Below are positions 26,167-34,583 of a stretch of 64,000 nt of DNA, one piece after another. The translations under genes and the position numbers were made by a program. The stretch is from the NCBI RefSeq assembly GCF_000384315.1, contig NZ_ARVW01000001.1, positions 6,741,001-6,805,000 of the forward strand, written 5' to 3'. The stretch comes from Amycolatopsis nigrescens CSC17Ta-90 (GTDB lineage: Bacteria > Actinomycetota > Actinomycetes > Mycobacteriales > Pseudonocardiaceae). Each line of letters begins with the position of its first letter. Position 1 is the stretch's first letter. A model generated the notes under the pieces. It made no database searches and was not told where the DNA came from. It was given only the letters and a program-made list of their open reading frames with translations.

Positions 26167-26326
26167 GGCCGCGATTATGCTGCGCGGTATGGAAGGCTGG
26201 CAAGTAAGCGAATGGCGGGCATGGCGAAAATTGTCATCCGGGTACGGGTAGCCGTCTTGAGTTTCTTTCTTCGCGTATTCGAAATGTGCGTCCCGGCAGC
26301 CGGCACGGCGAATTCGGCCTGACCGG

Positions 26327-26953
26327 TCAGCTCCGCCCGCGGCCGGTCTTCCGTGTCTTCCGTGCCGGGCTGGCGATCCGGGTCGCCACCGCGAAGCCCG
26401 CGCCGAGCAGCACCGCGGCCCCGGCCAGCCACGGCCACAGCGGCACCGGGTCCGCCTCCGGTGGCGGCGCGGCGACGGGTGCCCGTGCCGGCGCCGGTGC
26501 GGCGACCCCCGATCCTGGCGTGCCGAGGGTGAACGGCACCGTGCCCGAAACCGGATGCCCGTCCGCGGACACCACCCGGTAGCGGATCGTGTAGACCCCG
26601 GCCGGCCCCAGCGGTTTCAGCGGCGCGGTGAGCTTGTTGCCGCTGACCGCCGGCGGCCCGCCGGCCCAATCCGAGACACCGTCCGGGCCGGTGACGGCGA
26701 GCTCGGGGAACTGCTGTTCCAGCGGTTCGTTGAACTCCAGCACGGTTCGTGCCGGCGCGGTGGCGACCGTGGCGTCCTTGGCCGGGTCGCTGGACACCAG
26801 CCGGCTGTGCGCGAAAGCCGCCGGTGCGCCGAACAGCGCTGCGGCGGTGCTGAAGATCGTCACCGCCAGCACCGCCAGCACCGCCGCAGCGCGCCGGGCG
26901 GCAGGTCGCGGGCTGGAACTCTCGCCGGTTACGCCGCGTTGGTCGTCGCGCAT
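26327..26953 (-). CDS. CopC-domain copper-binding protein, membrane-anchored
   Basis: The product of 208 residues begins with a signal peptide cleaved just before His49 (AFAHSRLVSSDP), the N-terminal His of the CopC Cu(II) site. Asp131 and His133 in ADGHPVSG complete that site. An Ala/Pro linker, one TM helix (LWPWLAGAAVLLGAGFAVA) and a basic tail follow. CopC proteins bind copper in the exported compartment and work with CopD. The ATG at 26953 has GAGGA upstream; a longer frame back to 27055 lacks one. The gene is divergent from the Pro-rich/CopD/cupredoxin operon, so the whole is probably one copper unit. Confidence 0.9.
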   Translation of the reverse strand: MRDDQRGVTGESSSPRPAARRAAAVLAVLAVTIFSTAAALFGAPAAFAHSRLVSSDPAKDATVATAPARTVLEFNEPLEQQFPELAVTGPDGVSDWAGGPPAVSGNKLTAPLKPLGPAGVYTIRYRVVSADGHPVSGTVPFTLGTPGSGVAAPAPARAPVAAPPPEADPVPLWPWLAGAAVLLGAGFAVATRIASPARKTRKTGRGRS

Positions 26954-27346
26954 GGATTCCTCTTTCCGAGCCGGGGTGGGCAGTCCGATGGCCGGCGACG
27001 ATAGAGGTGCCATGGAGTCACGTGAAGAGCTCCGTGAAACGAACAGGTAAAGCAATTCTCACCGCGTCGGCGTGATCGCCCTTCCGGGGGTGCGGCGCGC
27101 GCGGCTGGGAACCGCTTGAAGTGGCTCGATTGTGTGCGGATGCTGCGATATTGCCGCGGTCTCACCGGGCGCGGGCGCTTTCGGCGAAGGTGACTTTACC
27201 TGTATTTCATCTGTGGATCACCCGCGGTAACACCCCGGCGGTTTTCTGTCCCGGTCGATGGCCGTTCTTTCTCGACGATCTGAGTATCTGTCGCATTCAA
27301 TCCGCTATTCGTTACGCGGTCCGCAATTTCGGAGGAGGTCGGGGTA
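26954..27346. promoter_or_regulatory. Divergent intergenic region of the copper cluster
   Basis: About 390 bases separate the CopC gene from the rightward operon and should hold both promoters. The stretch is clearly less GC-rich than its surroundings from about 27180 to 27330. No operator palindrome was recognised. Confidence 0.4.
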
Positions 27347-27961
27347 GTGGCTGCACGAGACTGGTCCCCGCGGCGTGAGCACCTGATCGCGGCGAGCCTG
27401 ACCGGCGCGGTGGTGGTCGTGGTCGGCTACGCCTCGGGAATCGGTGTCCGGACCACGATCCCGGCCGGAGCCGAGGCCGAGGTCAGGGCCGCCGCCCCCG
27501 CCGTCCCGGGGGAGCCCGCGGTCCCGCTGCCCGCCGGCGCTCCGCCACCGGTAGGTCCGGTCCCGTCGCTGCCGGCGGCATCGGTCGGTGTACCGGACGT
27601 GGCCCTGCCGATGCCACCGATGCCATCGATGCCGGAGGTTCCGGCGATACCCGCGCCCGTGCCGCCGGTGACGGAGGTTCCGTCGACGGGCCCGCTGCCG
27701 CCGAACCCGTCCCCGCCCGGCGTCCCGCCCCCGCCCGGCCTGCCCATGCCGCCGGTGCCCGACTGCCAACCCGGTGTGGTGCAACCGGTGCTGGACCTCG
27801 CGGGCGGTCTGCCGCTGGTCGGCGACCTCGGCGTGACCGGGCCGTCGGGGTTGCTGGGCACCCTGCTGGGTTACTGCGCGCCGGCCGGGCCGGCACCGGC
27901 ACCGGCGCCGGAGCACCCCGGTGGGCACGGCGAGACCACGGCCCGCCCGGCGGGGAGCTGA
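27347..27961 (+). CDS. Pro-rich membrane-anchored protein of the copper cluster
   Basis: The product of 204 residues has a short basic start, one TM helix (LTGAVVVVVGYASGIGV), a long Pro/Val/Met-rich stretch (about 50-140) and a C-terminal segment with two cysteines (PDCQPG, GYCAPAG). Met-rich runs such as LPMPPMPSMP could bind Cu(I), but this is inference. GGAGGAGG precedes the GTG, and the stop is four bases before the CopD gene. I know no family match. Confidence 0.7.
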   Translation: MAARDWSPRREHLIAASLTGAVVVVVGYASGIGVRTTIPAGAEAEVRAAAPAVPGEPAVPLPAGAPPPVGPVPSLPAASVGVPDVALPMPPMPSMPEVPAIPAPVPPVTEVPSTGPLPPNPSPPGVPPPPGLPMPPVPDCQPGVVQPVLDLAGGLPLVGDLGVTGPSGLLGTLLGYCAPAGPAPAPAPEHPGGHGETTARPAGS

Positions 27962-27965
27962 CGCG

Positions 27966-28880
27966 ATGGACCTGACTTCGGCCAAGGCGTGGTACGTGCT
28001 CGCCAGGTGCGTGGACTACGCCGGGATGACCTTCTTCGTCGGCGGGCTGTTCTTCCTGGCCGTGCTGTGGCCCGCCGGTGGCCGGCATCCAGGCGCCCGC
28101 CGGCTGCTGACCGCGGGCTGGGCGGCCGGTCTCCTCGGCACGGTGGCCGCGATCGGGTTCTACGGCGCGTGGAGCGCGCAGCGTCCGCCGGGCGACGCCT
28201 TCGACTGGGACCTGCTCAACCAGGTGCTCACCGTCCAATTCGGACGCGTGTGGTTCGTGAAGGCGCTGCTCTGGGTGCTCGCCGCGGTGGTGCTCACCGA
28301 TCTGCTGCAGCGCGGCGCGGCGGCCGCCAGGTCCACCGCCTGGCGGGTCGGGGCCGGCGCGGTGTCGCTCGGGATGGTGCGCACCACGGGGCTGACCGGG
28401 CACTCCGCGGAGGGCAGTGAGCCGCTGGTGAGCCAGCTCGCGGACCTCGCGCACCTGGCCGGTGTCTGCGCCTGGATCGGCGGGCTCGGCATGCTGCTGT
28501 TCGGGGTGCTGACCCGGCGCGACCCGCACGAGCTCGCCGAGGTGGTGCCGCGCTATTCGAGGCTGGCGATGGTCTCGACCGCGGTGATCGCCGTTGCCGG
28601 CACGGTGCTCGCATTGCAGCGGCTCGGTTCGGTCGGCGAGCTGTTCGGCACCGACTACGGCCTCCTGCTGCTGCTGAAACTGGGCGTGCTCGCGGTCGTG
28701 CTGCTGATCGCGCAGCGCAGCCGGGCCTGGGTGGCCCGGCGGCTCGACTTCGCCGTCGTCCTGCGCGGCGACGCCGGCGTCGTGCGCCCCTTCGTCTTTT
28801 CCGTCGCCGCCGAGACCACCTTGGTGATCGTGGTGCTCCTCGCGGCGAGCTTCCTCGTCACGGCCAGTCCCGGCCAGTGA
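27966..28880 (+). CDS. CopD-family copper-resistance membrane protein
   Basis: The product of 304 residues is an integral membrane protein with about eight helices. The pattern is that of the CopD/PcoD family: an N-terminal helix with YVLARCVDYAGMTFFVGGLF, a TGLTGHSAEGS loop, HLAGVCAWIGGLGMLL, and a last helix after FVFSVAAETTLVIVVLLAA. CopD is thought to move copper across the membrane together with CopC. It is read in one operon with the Pro-rich protein and the first cupredoxin, with gaps of four and 26 bases. Confidence 0.85.
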   Translation: MDLTSAKAWYVLARCVDYAGMTFFVGGLFFLAVLWPAGGRHPGARRLLTAGWAAGLLGTVAAIGFYGAWSAQRPPGDAFDWDLLNQVLTVQFGRVWFVKALLWVLAAVVLTDLLQRGAAAARSTAWRVGAGAVSLGMVRTTGLTGHSAEGSEPLVSQLADLAHLAGVCAWIGGLGMLLFGVLTRRDPHELAEVVPRYSRLAMVSTAVIAVAGTVLALQRLGSVGELFGTDYGLLLLLKLGVLAVVLLIAQRSRAWVARRLDFAVVLRGDAGVVRPFVFSVAAETTLVIVVLLAASFLVTASPGQ

Positions 28881-28906
28881 ACGGTCAAAGTGAAAGGAAC
28901 CCTTTG

Positions 28907-29881
28907 ATGGACACGCCCCCTACCGCTCCCCGCGCCACCGACGCGCCACCACCGGCGCGGCCCCGGCGGCGCTGGCCGATCGCGGTCGCGATCGCGGCGC
29001 TCGCCGTCGCGATGCTCAGCCTGACCGCATTGCGCAACACCGAGGCGCCGCCCGCGGCGACCGGTCAGTCCACCGGGGTGGATCTGGCGGCGCTGTCCGC
29101 GCAGAGCCCGCTGGCGGTGCCGCTCTACGACCAGCTCGCTCAGGGCGGTGCGGCACCGGCGGCCGCCGCGGCGACGGCGATCGAGATCATGGACTACAAG
29201 TTCTCGCCGGCCACCGTCACCGTGGCGGTCGGGGACACGGTGACCTGGACCAACCACGACACGGCCCCGCACAACGTGGTGGTCACCGACGGGCCGGAGA
29301 AGTTCACCTCGCCGACCCTGCAGCAGGGCGGCACCTTCAGCTACACCTTCACCAAGTCCGGGACCTACTCCTACTACTGCGCCATCCACCCGGACATGAA
29401 GGCGGCCGTGACGGTGGGCGGTTCCGGCACCCCGCCAACCTCCGAGCCCAGCACGCCGCCGAGCTCCGACCCGAGCAGCCCGCCGTCCTCCTCCTCGCAC
29501 TCGATGCCCACCCCGGCCCCGCCGGGCGACGGCGACTGCGTGGTCAAGGGCGTGCTCCAGCCGGTCATCGACCACATCAAGGCCGCGCACCTGGAGACCT
29601 CACCCGGTCAGCAGGTGCAGGACATCCTCAACCTGGACCAGTACATCAAGACGCACACGGTCTGGCTGGAGAACGTGCTCGCCCCGGTGTTCAACGGCTC
29701 GGTGGACAAGGTGGTCGTGGACACGCTGAAGCCGATCATCGACCACATCAAGAGCGCGCACCTGGAGGTCTCGCTCGGTCAGCAGGTGCAGGACATTCTC
29801 AACCTGGACCAGTACATCAAGACGCACACGGTCTGGCTGGAGAACGTGCTCACCCCGCTTATCAACCAGGCGACCTGCTAG
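28907..29881 (+). CDS. Membrane-anchored cupredoxin with a C-terminal 57-residue tandem repeat
   Basis: The product of 324 residues has an N-terminal signal-anchor after PRRRWP. A plastocyanin-like domain (about 92-175) carries a type 1 copper site: His122 (APHNVVV), Cys158, His161 and Met164 (YYCAIHPDM). A Ser/Pro-rich linker follows, then a repeated unit beginning VIDHIKAAHLE and ending LENVLAP, present once fully and once to about 42 residues, and a terminal Cys. The repeats are almost identical in DNA. I do not recognise the repeat domain; it is amphipathic and helical. The protein should carry electrons or copper outside the membrane. The ATG at 28907 has AAAGGA upstream. Confidence 0.88.
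   Translation: MDTPPTAPRATDAPPPARPRRRWPIAVAIAALAVAMLSLTALRNTEAPPAATGQSTGVDLAALSAQSPLAVPLYDQLAQGGAAPAAAAATAIEIMDYKFSPATVTVAVGDTVTWTNHDTAPHNVVVTDGPEKFTSPTLQQGGTFSYTFTKSGTYSYYCAIHPDMKAAVTVGGSGTPPTSEPSTPPSSDPSSPPSSSSHSMPTPAPPGDGDCVVKGVLQPVIDHIKAAHLETSPGQQVQDILNLDQYIKTHTVWLENVLAPVFNGSVDKVVVDTLKPIIDHIKSAHLEVSLGQQVQDILNLDQYIKTHTVWLENVLTPLINQATC
29561..29857 (+). repeat. 171-bp in-frame tandem repeat inside the cupredoxin gene
   Basis: Bases 29561-29731 and 29732-29857 repeat with a 171-base (57-codon) period. The best-conserved block covers CAGCAGGTGCAGGACAT through the codons for QYIKTHTVWLENVL and has only a few base changes. Near-identity at silent sites points to recent duplication or gene conversion. 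Confidence 0.85.
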
Positions 29882-29897
29882 CCGATTTCCGTTGCAC

Positions 29898-29932
29898 GGC
29901 CACGCGTGGGCCCGCCCAGCCCACGCGTGGCC
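29898..29932 (+). terminator. Strong hairpin after the first cupredoxin gene
   Basis: The two perfect 14-base arms GGCCACGCGTGGGC and its complement surround the 7-base loop CCGCCCA, 17 bases after the stop codon. There is no T-run, so it may act as a weak terminator, an mRNA stabiliser or a processing signal within the operon. The next gene starts 40 bases later. Confidence 0.55.
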
Positions 29933-29971
29933 ACCCCATCCCCGCACCATCCCTGCGCCGCTGGAGTTCCC

Positions 29972-30511
29972 GTGCCGATCGAAACCGAAACCCCGCGCCT
30001 GCGCGGCGTGGACCCGCCCCTGTGGGATGGTCGCCCGCTGCTCGGCTCGTACCTGCTCCGCCGCGACCGGTGCGTGGTCGAGCTGTCCGTCCGGCCCTGG
30101 TTCCGCGCGAGGCTCACCGCGTTCAGCGGCAGCCTCGAGATCGGGTACGCCGCAGGGGAAAACGAGCTGACCGCCGAACTCGACACGTCCTCGTTGTGGA
30201 CCAACGTGCCGCTGCTCGCCGGGAAGCTGGCCGGCCGCGCGCGGGAGTTCCCGGTGATCTCCTTCGCCGGCACCGAACCCGGGTTCGCCGGGGACGCACC
30301 GGAGATCACCGGCCGCGTCGAGTGCGGCGGCACGAGCAGGGAGTTGCGGCTGCACGGCGCGCCGTGGCGGGTGGAACGGGCGCGGATCATCGTGTGGGTG
30401 CGCGGGGTGCTGCCGCCGCCCCGGCAGCGGGCACGCGGAGCCGGGCCGGTGCTGGACGCGATCCTGCGGCGCCCGCTGCATGTCGAGGTCGCCGCGGAGT
30501 TCCTCCGATGA
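29972..30511 (+). CDS. YceI-like domain protein
   Basis: The product of 179 residues has no signal peptide. The central part follows the YceI lipocalin-like pattern: SVRPWFRARLTAFSGSLEI, then LTAELDTSSLWTN, FPVISFAGTE, and ITGRVECGGTSRELRL. YceI proteins bind isoprenoid or fatty ligands. The GTG at 29972 has GGAG five bases upstream. The stop overlaps the ATG of the second cupredoxin gene (ATGA), so they are co-translated. Its role in a copper cluster is unknown; redox handling of a bound quinone-like ligand is only a guess. Confidence 0.65.
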   Translation: MPIETETPRLRGVDPPLWDGRPLLGSYLLRRDRCVVELSVRPWFRARLTAFSGSLEIGYAAGENELTAELDTSSLWTNVPLLAGKLAGRAREFPVISFAGTEPGFAGDAPEITGRVECGGTSRELRLHGAPWRVERARIIVWVRGVLPPPRQRARGAGPVLDAILRRPLHVEVAAEFLR

Positions 30512-31179
30512 GGCGCGCGGCAGCGCTGGCACTGGCCGCGCTGATCGTGTTCGCGAGTGCGTCGCTCGGGCCGGCTCCCGCGGTCGCCGCCACCCAGCAG
30601 GTGATGATGCAGGACTACGCGTACTCGCCGGCTGCCCTGACCATCCGCGCCGGCGACACCGTCACCTGGATGCAGCACGACTCCGCCCCGCACGACGTGG
30701 TCACCACCAGCGCCCCGGTCGCGTTCCGCAGCCCGCAGCTTTCCGCGGGGCAGAGCTGGAGCTACACCTTCCGCACCCCGGGCAGCTACTCCTACTACTG
30801 CTCGGTGCATCCCAGCATGCGCGCCCAGATCATCGTGCAGCCCGCGGCCGCACCTCCGCAGCAGCCATCCCGGCAGCCCGCGCCGGTCCCGCCGGCCGCG
30901 CCGAAAGCGCCGGCGGCCGGCTCGACCAAGGCACCCGCGGTTCCCTCCGCCGTGCCGTCGAGCCCGGCCGCGTCACCGGCACCGGCGGACGCCGTGTCCA
31001 CCCAGATGCCCGCGCAGGCCGCCGTCGAGCCGCCGGCCGCCGTGCCGGCCATGCCCGCGGTCGCGCCACAGGCCGCACCGGCACCGGTCACCTCACTCGA
31101 TCCGATGCTGCTGGTCGCCGGCCTTGTCACCGCCGTCGCCATCGGCTGCCTGCTGCTGCTCGGCTCCCGGCGCGCCTGA
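30508..31179 (+). CDS. Secreted, C-terminally anchored cupredoxin
   Basis: The product of 223 residues has a signal peptide (1-28) and a plastocyanin-like domain (about 30-111) with type 1 copper ligands His62 (APHDVVT), Cys98, His101 and Met104 (YYCSVHPSM). A Pro/Ala-rich linker and a C-terminal TM helix (MLLVAGLVTAVAIGCLLLL) with a short basic tail follow. It is a paralogue of the cupredoxin at 28907, without the C-terminal repeat. It is translationally coupled to the YceI-like gene. Confidence 0.9.
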   Translation: MRRAAALALAALIVFASASLGPAPAVAATQQVMMQDYAYSPAALTIRAGDTVTWMQHDSAPHDVVTTSAPVAFRSPQLSAGQSWSYTFRTPGSYSYYCSVHPSMRAQIIVQPAAAPPQQPSRQPAPVPPAAPKAPAAGSTKAPAVPSAVPSSPAASPAPADAVSTQMPAQAAVEPPAAVPAMPAVAPQAAPAPVTSLDPMLLVAGLVTAVAIGCLLLLGSRRA

Positions 31180-31211
31180 ACCGTGAAATCGGGCAAGGTA
31201 CCTTCGTCCCC

Positions 31212-33263
31212 GTGTTCGGTGATTTGTCAACCAAACCCGGGACCGGCCGCAGGTACCGCCCGGAGCTGCAGGGACTGCGCGCGCTGGCGGTGCTGCTGGT
31301 GGTCGTCTACCACATCTGGCTCGGCCGGATTTCCGGTGGCGTGGACGTCTTCTTCCTCATCTCCGGCTTCCTGATCACCGGGCAGCTGGTCCGCGCGGCC
31401 GGTCGCGGCGGGATCGAGTTCGGCCCGATGTGGGGCCGGATGATCAAGCGGCTGTTCCCGGCCGCGCTGACCGTGCTGCTGGCCGTCATCGTGGCCGGCG
31501 CGCTGCTGCTGCCGGAGAACCGCTGGCTGCAGACCATCAAAGAGGTCGTCGCGTCGGCGCTGTACCTGGAGAACTGGCGGCTGGTCGCGGACTCGGCCGA
31601 CTACTTCACCCAGCACGACGCGGCCAGCGTGGTGCAGCACTTCTGGTCGCTGTCCATCCAGGGGCAGTTCTACCTGCTCTGGCCGCTGCTGGTCGCGGGC
31701 GTGGCGCTGGCGGCCCGCGCCGCCGGGCGGAGCCTGCGGAACTCGCTGCTCAGCACGTTGCTGGTGGTCTTCGCCGGATCGCTGACCTACTCGGTCTGGC
31801 TGACCGCGGTGAACCAGCCGCTGGCCTACTTCAGCTCGCTGACCAGGGTGTGGGAGTTCGCCCTCGGCGGCCTGCTGGCACTGGCCGTGGACGCCGGCAC
31901 GCTGCCGCGGCTGCTGCGGATCGCGCTCGGCTGGGCCGGGGTCGCCGGGCTGGTGCTGTGCGGCCTGGTGCTGCAGGTCGGCCAGGTGTTTCCCGGGTAC
32001 CTCGCGCTGTGGCCGACGCTGTCCGCCGCACTGGTCATCGCCGCCGGCGGCACCGGCGCCCGGTTCGGCGCCGACCGGTTGCTGGCCTCCCGGCCGCTGC
32101 GGTACCTCGGCGACCTCAGCTACGCGCTGTACCTGTGGCACTGGCCGATCCTGGTGTTCTACCTGGTCGCCCGCGGTCGCGAGCGGGTGGGCTTCACCGG
32201 CGGGATGGCGATCATCGGGCTGTCGCTGGTGCTGGCCGCGGCGACCTACCACCTGCTCGAGAAGCCGGTGCGGGAGTCCAGGATCGGGCTGCGCACCAGG
32301 TGGGGCGCCTACCGGTTCGGGGTGGCCATGCTGGTGCCGGTGCTGCTGGCGGCGGGCGGCTGGCAGCTGACCGGCCTGCGCAAGGCCGGCAACTACGCGG
32401 GAGGGGCCGGTGACCTCGACTATCCCGGCGCGCTGGCCATGGCGCCGGGGTTCGAGTACCGGGGTGCGCCGGATCCGCCGCTGATGCCGTCGTTCGTCAC
32501 ACTGGCCGAGGACTACGCCCGGATCGACGAGCGGCACTGCACCACCGCTGCGCGCAGCGAGGAACTCCAGGTCTGCTCGACCGAGACCGCCGGGCCGCCG
32601 TCGCGGCGGATCGTGGTCGCCGGCGACTCGCACGCGCAGCAGTTCATCGGCGCGCTGCTGCCGATCGCGGAACGGGAGAACTGGCAGGTCGTCGCCATGC
32701 TGCGCGGCGGCTGCCCGTTCTCCACCGACTCCGAGACGGTGCCCGGCGACCAGCCCTGCGTGGACTGGAACTCCGCGGTGGCCGAGGAGATCCTCGAGCT
32801 CCGGCCGGACGCGGTGTTCACCATCGCCACCAAGGACGTGCGGCCGGGGGCGACCGAGCACACCCCGCCCGGTTTCGTGAACCAGTGGCGCAAGGTCGAC
32901 GCCGCGGGGATCCCGGTGCTGGCCGTGCGGGACAACCCGCGCTACAACGACTTCGCGCCGCCGCTCTGCGTGGAGGCCAATGGCCCGGACGCCCCGGAAT
33001 GCCGCACCCCGCGAGCCGAGCTGTACGCCCCCGAGCCGCCCTATGCCGGGCTGGCCGACGTGCCGGCGAACGTGTCGTTCCTGGACTTCAGCGACTACTT
33101 CTGCGAGCAGGAAAGCTGCCCGCCGGTCATCGGCAACGTGCTGGTGTACATGGACGACAACCACGTCAGCGCCACCTACATGACCACCATGTCCACCATC
33201 CTGGAGGACGCCGTCCGCTCCGCGCTCGGCTGGCCGGAGCCCGCCGCGTCCGGGCCGGCCTGA
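31212..33263 (+). CDS. OafA/YrhL-type acyltransferase with C-terminal SGNH domain
   Basis: The product of 683 residues has an N-terminal acyltransferase-3 membrane domain (about 10-380, ten or so helices) starting RYRPELQGLRALAVLLVVVY, the family hallmark with the catalytic-region His in VVYHIW. Further signatures are GGVDVFFLISGFLI, FWSLSIQGQFYLLWP and YALYLWHWPIL. The C-terminal exported SGNH domain shows VVAGDSHAQQF and DDNHVSATY. Such proteins O-acylate surface polysaccharides, peptidoglycan or glycolipids. The GTG at 31212 lacks a strong ribosome site; a TTG at 31224 is possible. It is probably a separate unit from the copper genes. Confidence 0.92.
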   Translation: MFGDLSTKPGTGRRYRPELQGLRALAVLLVVVYHIWLGRISGGVDVFFLISGFLITGQLVRAAGRGGIEFGPMWGRMIKRLFPAALTVLLAVIVAGALLLPENRWLQTIKEVVASALYLENWRLVADSADYFTQHDAASVVQHFWSLSIQGQFYLLWPLLVAGVALAARAAGRSLRNSLLSTLLVVFAGSLTYSVWLTAVNQPLAYFSSLTRVWEFALGGLLALAVDAGTLPRLLRIALGWAGVAGLVLCGLVLQVGQVFPGYLALWPTLSAALVIAAGGTGARFGADRLLASRPLRYLGDLSYALYLWHWPILVFYLVARGRERVGFTGGMAIIGLSLVLAAATYHLLEKPVRESRIGLRTRWGAYRFGVAMLVPVLLAAGGWQLTGLRKAGNYAGGAGDLDYPGALAMAPGFEYRGAPDPPLMPSFVTLAEDYARIDERHCTTAARSEELQVCSTETAGPPSRRIVVAGDSHAQQFIGALLPIAERENWQVVAMLRGGCPFSTDSETVPGDQPCVDWNSAVAEEILELRPDAVFTIATKDVRPGATEHTPPGFVNQWRKVDAAGIPVLAVRDNPRYNDFAPPLCVEANGPDAPECRTPRAELYAPEPPYAGLADVPANVSFLDFSDYFCEQESCPPVIGNVLVYMDDNHVSATYMTTMSTILEDAVRSALGWPEPAASGPA

Positions 33264-33325
33264 CCGCGGATTGCTAGTGTCCTCCGGTCGGCGAACGTGC
33301 GGCCAGTGGTGGGAGAGTGAACGCG

Positions 33326-34093
33326 ATGACGCAGGAACCCGTGGTCCTGCCCGCGGAATGGCAGGACACACCGGTGACGGTCGTCATCCCGACCTACAAC
33401 GAGGCCGGCAACCTGCCGAAGGTGATCGACGCGCTGGACCGGCTGCCGCTGGCCGGTCTCGGTGTCGTGGTGGTGGACGACGGCTCCCCGGACGGCACCG
33501 GCGACCTTGCCGACGAGCTGGCCGAGCGGTGGAACGCCACCCGTTCGCGGCCGATGACCGTGCTGCACCGGACGGCGAAGAACGGCCTCGGCCGTGCCTA
33601 CGTCGCGGGCATGACCGCCGCCCTCGACGGTGGCGCCCGGTACGTCGTGCAGATGGACGCCGACCTTTCGCATCCGCCGGAGAAGATTCCCGCGATGCTC
33701 GGCACGGCGCTGTCGAACGAGGCCGGGGTGGTCATCGGTTCCCGCTACGTCAACGGCGGGCAGCTCGACGCGGACTGGCCGCTGAACCGGCGGCTGCTGT
33801 CGAAATGGGCCACCTTCTACGTCAACCGGATCCTGCCGCTCCGGCTGCGCGACGTGACGGCCGGGTTCAAGCTGTGGTCCGCCGCGGCCCTGCGCGACAT
33901 CCGGCTGGACAAGGTCCGGTCCAACGGTTACAGCTTCCAGGTGGAGTGCAACCACCGTGCCGTGCAGGCGGGGCACGTGCTGCTCGAAGTGCCGATCTAC
34001 TTCAGCGAACGGACCGACGGCGCGTCGAAGATGACCCTCGCCGTGAAGATCGAGTCCGCGCTCACCCCGTGGCGGCTGCGCCGGAAGCGCTGA
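33326..34093 (+). CDS. Polyprenyl-phosphate mannose synthase-like glycosyltransferase (GT2)
   Basis: The product of 255 residues is a GT2 enzyme of the Dpm1/Ppm1 catalytic-domain type. It has TVVIPTYNEAGNLPKVIDAL, VVDDGSPDGT, NGLGRAYVAGM, the metal-binding DADLSHPPE, IGSRYVNGG and DVTAGFKLW, ending ERTDGASKM. It should transfer mannose or a similar sugar from a nucleotide sugar to polyprenyl phosphate. No C-terminal membrane helices are present. ATG 33326 is preferred, about ten bases after GGGAG; a GTG lies at 33317. It follows the acyltransferase in the same direction, and the two may serve surface-glycan modification. Confidence 0.9.
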   Translation: MTQEPVVLPAEWQDTPVTVVIPTYNEAGNLPKVIDALDRLPLAGLGVVVVDDGSPDGTGDLADELAERWNATRSRPMTVLHRTAKNGLGRAYVAGMTAALDGGARYVVQMDADLSHPPEKIPAMLGTALSNEAGVVIGSRYVNGGQLDADWPLNRRLLSKWATFYVNRILPLRLRDVTAGFKLWSAAALRDIRLDKVRSNGYSFQVECNHRAVQAGHVLLEVPIYFSERTDGASKMTLAVKIESALTPWRLRRKR

Positions 34094-34145
34094 ACCACCG
34101 CGGAAATCCGGTGCGCCGCGGCCCGGTTTGCGGCAGGCTCGGGTG

Positions 34146-34565
34146 ATGGTGATCTTGGACAACGGGTACGAGGTGGACGACGATCCGGCGCGGGTGGACC
34201 GGGACGCGCTGTGGGAGTTCCTGTCCACCTCGGCCTACTGGGCCCGCTGGCGGACCCGCGAGCACGTGCACCGCCAGCTGGACTGCGCCTGGCGCGTGGT
34301 CGGGGTGTACCGCGGCGGTGAGATGGTCGGTTTCGCCAGGGCGATTTCGGACGGGGTGTCGCTGGCCTATCTCGCGGACCTGTACGTGCTGGACAGCCAC
34401 CGCGGGCACGGCCTCGGCAAGGAGCTGGTCCGTGCGATGGTCGAGGAGGGCCCCGGCGCCGGGCTGCGCTGGCTGCTGCACACCGACGACGCACACGGGC
34501 TGTACCGGCAGTTCGGCTTCGCGGAGCCGGACCACACCTTCCTGGAACGCCCGCGCCCGTCCTGA
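34146..34565 (+). CDS. GNAT-family N-acetyltransferase
   Basis: The product of 139 residues shows the GNAT acetyl-CoA site (VLDSHRGHGLGKELVRAMV) and the closing YRQFGFAEPD. It is of normal size for a single GNAT domain. The substrate is unknown. It lies 52 bases after the glycosyltransferase and convergent with the P450. Start choice between GTG 34143 and ATG 34146 is not settled. Confidence 0.85.
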   Translation: MVILDNGYEVDDDPARVDRDALWEFLSTSAYWARWRTREHVHRQLDCAWRVVGVYRGGEMVGFARAISDGVSLAYLADLYVLDSHRGHGLGKELVRAMVEEGPGAGLRWLLHTDDAHGLYRQFGFAEPDHTFLERPRPS

Positions 34566-34583
34566 CCTCACGAGACACAACAG

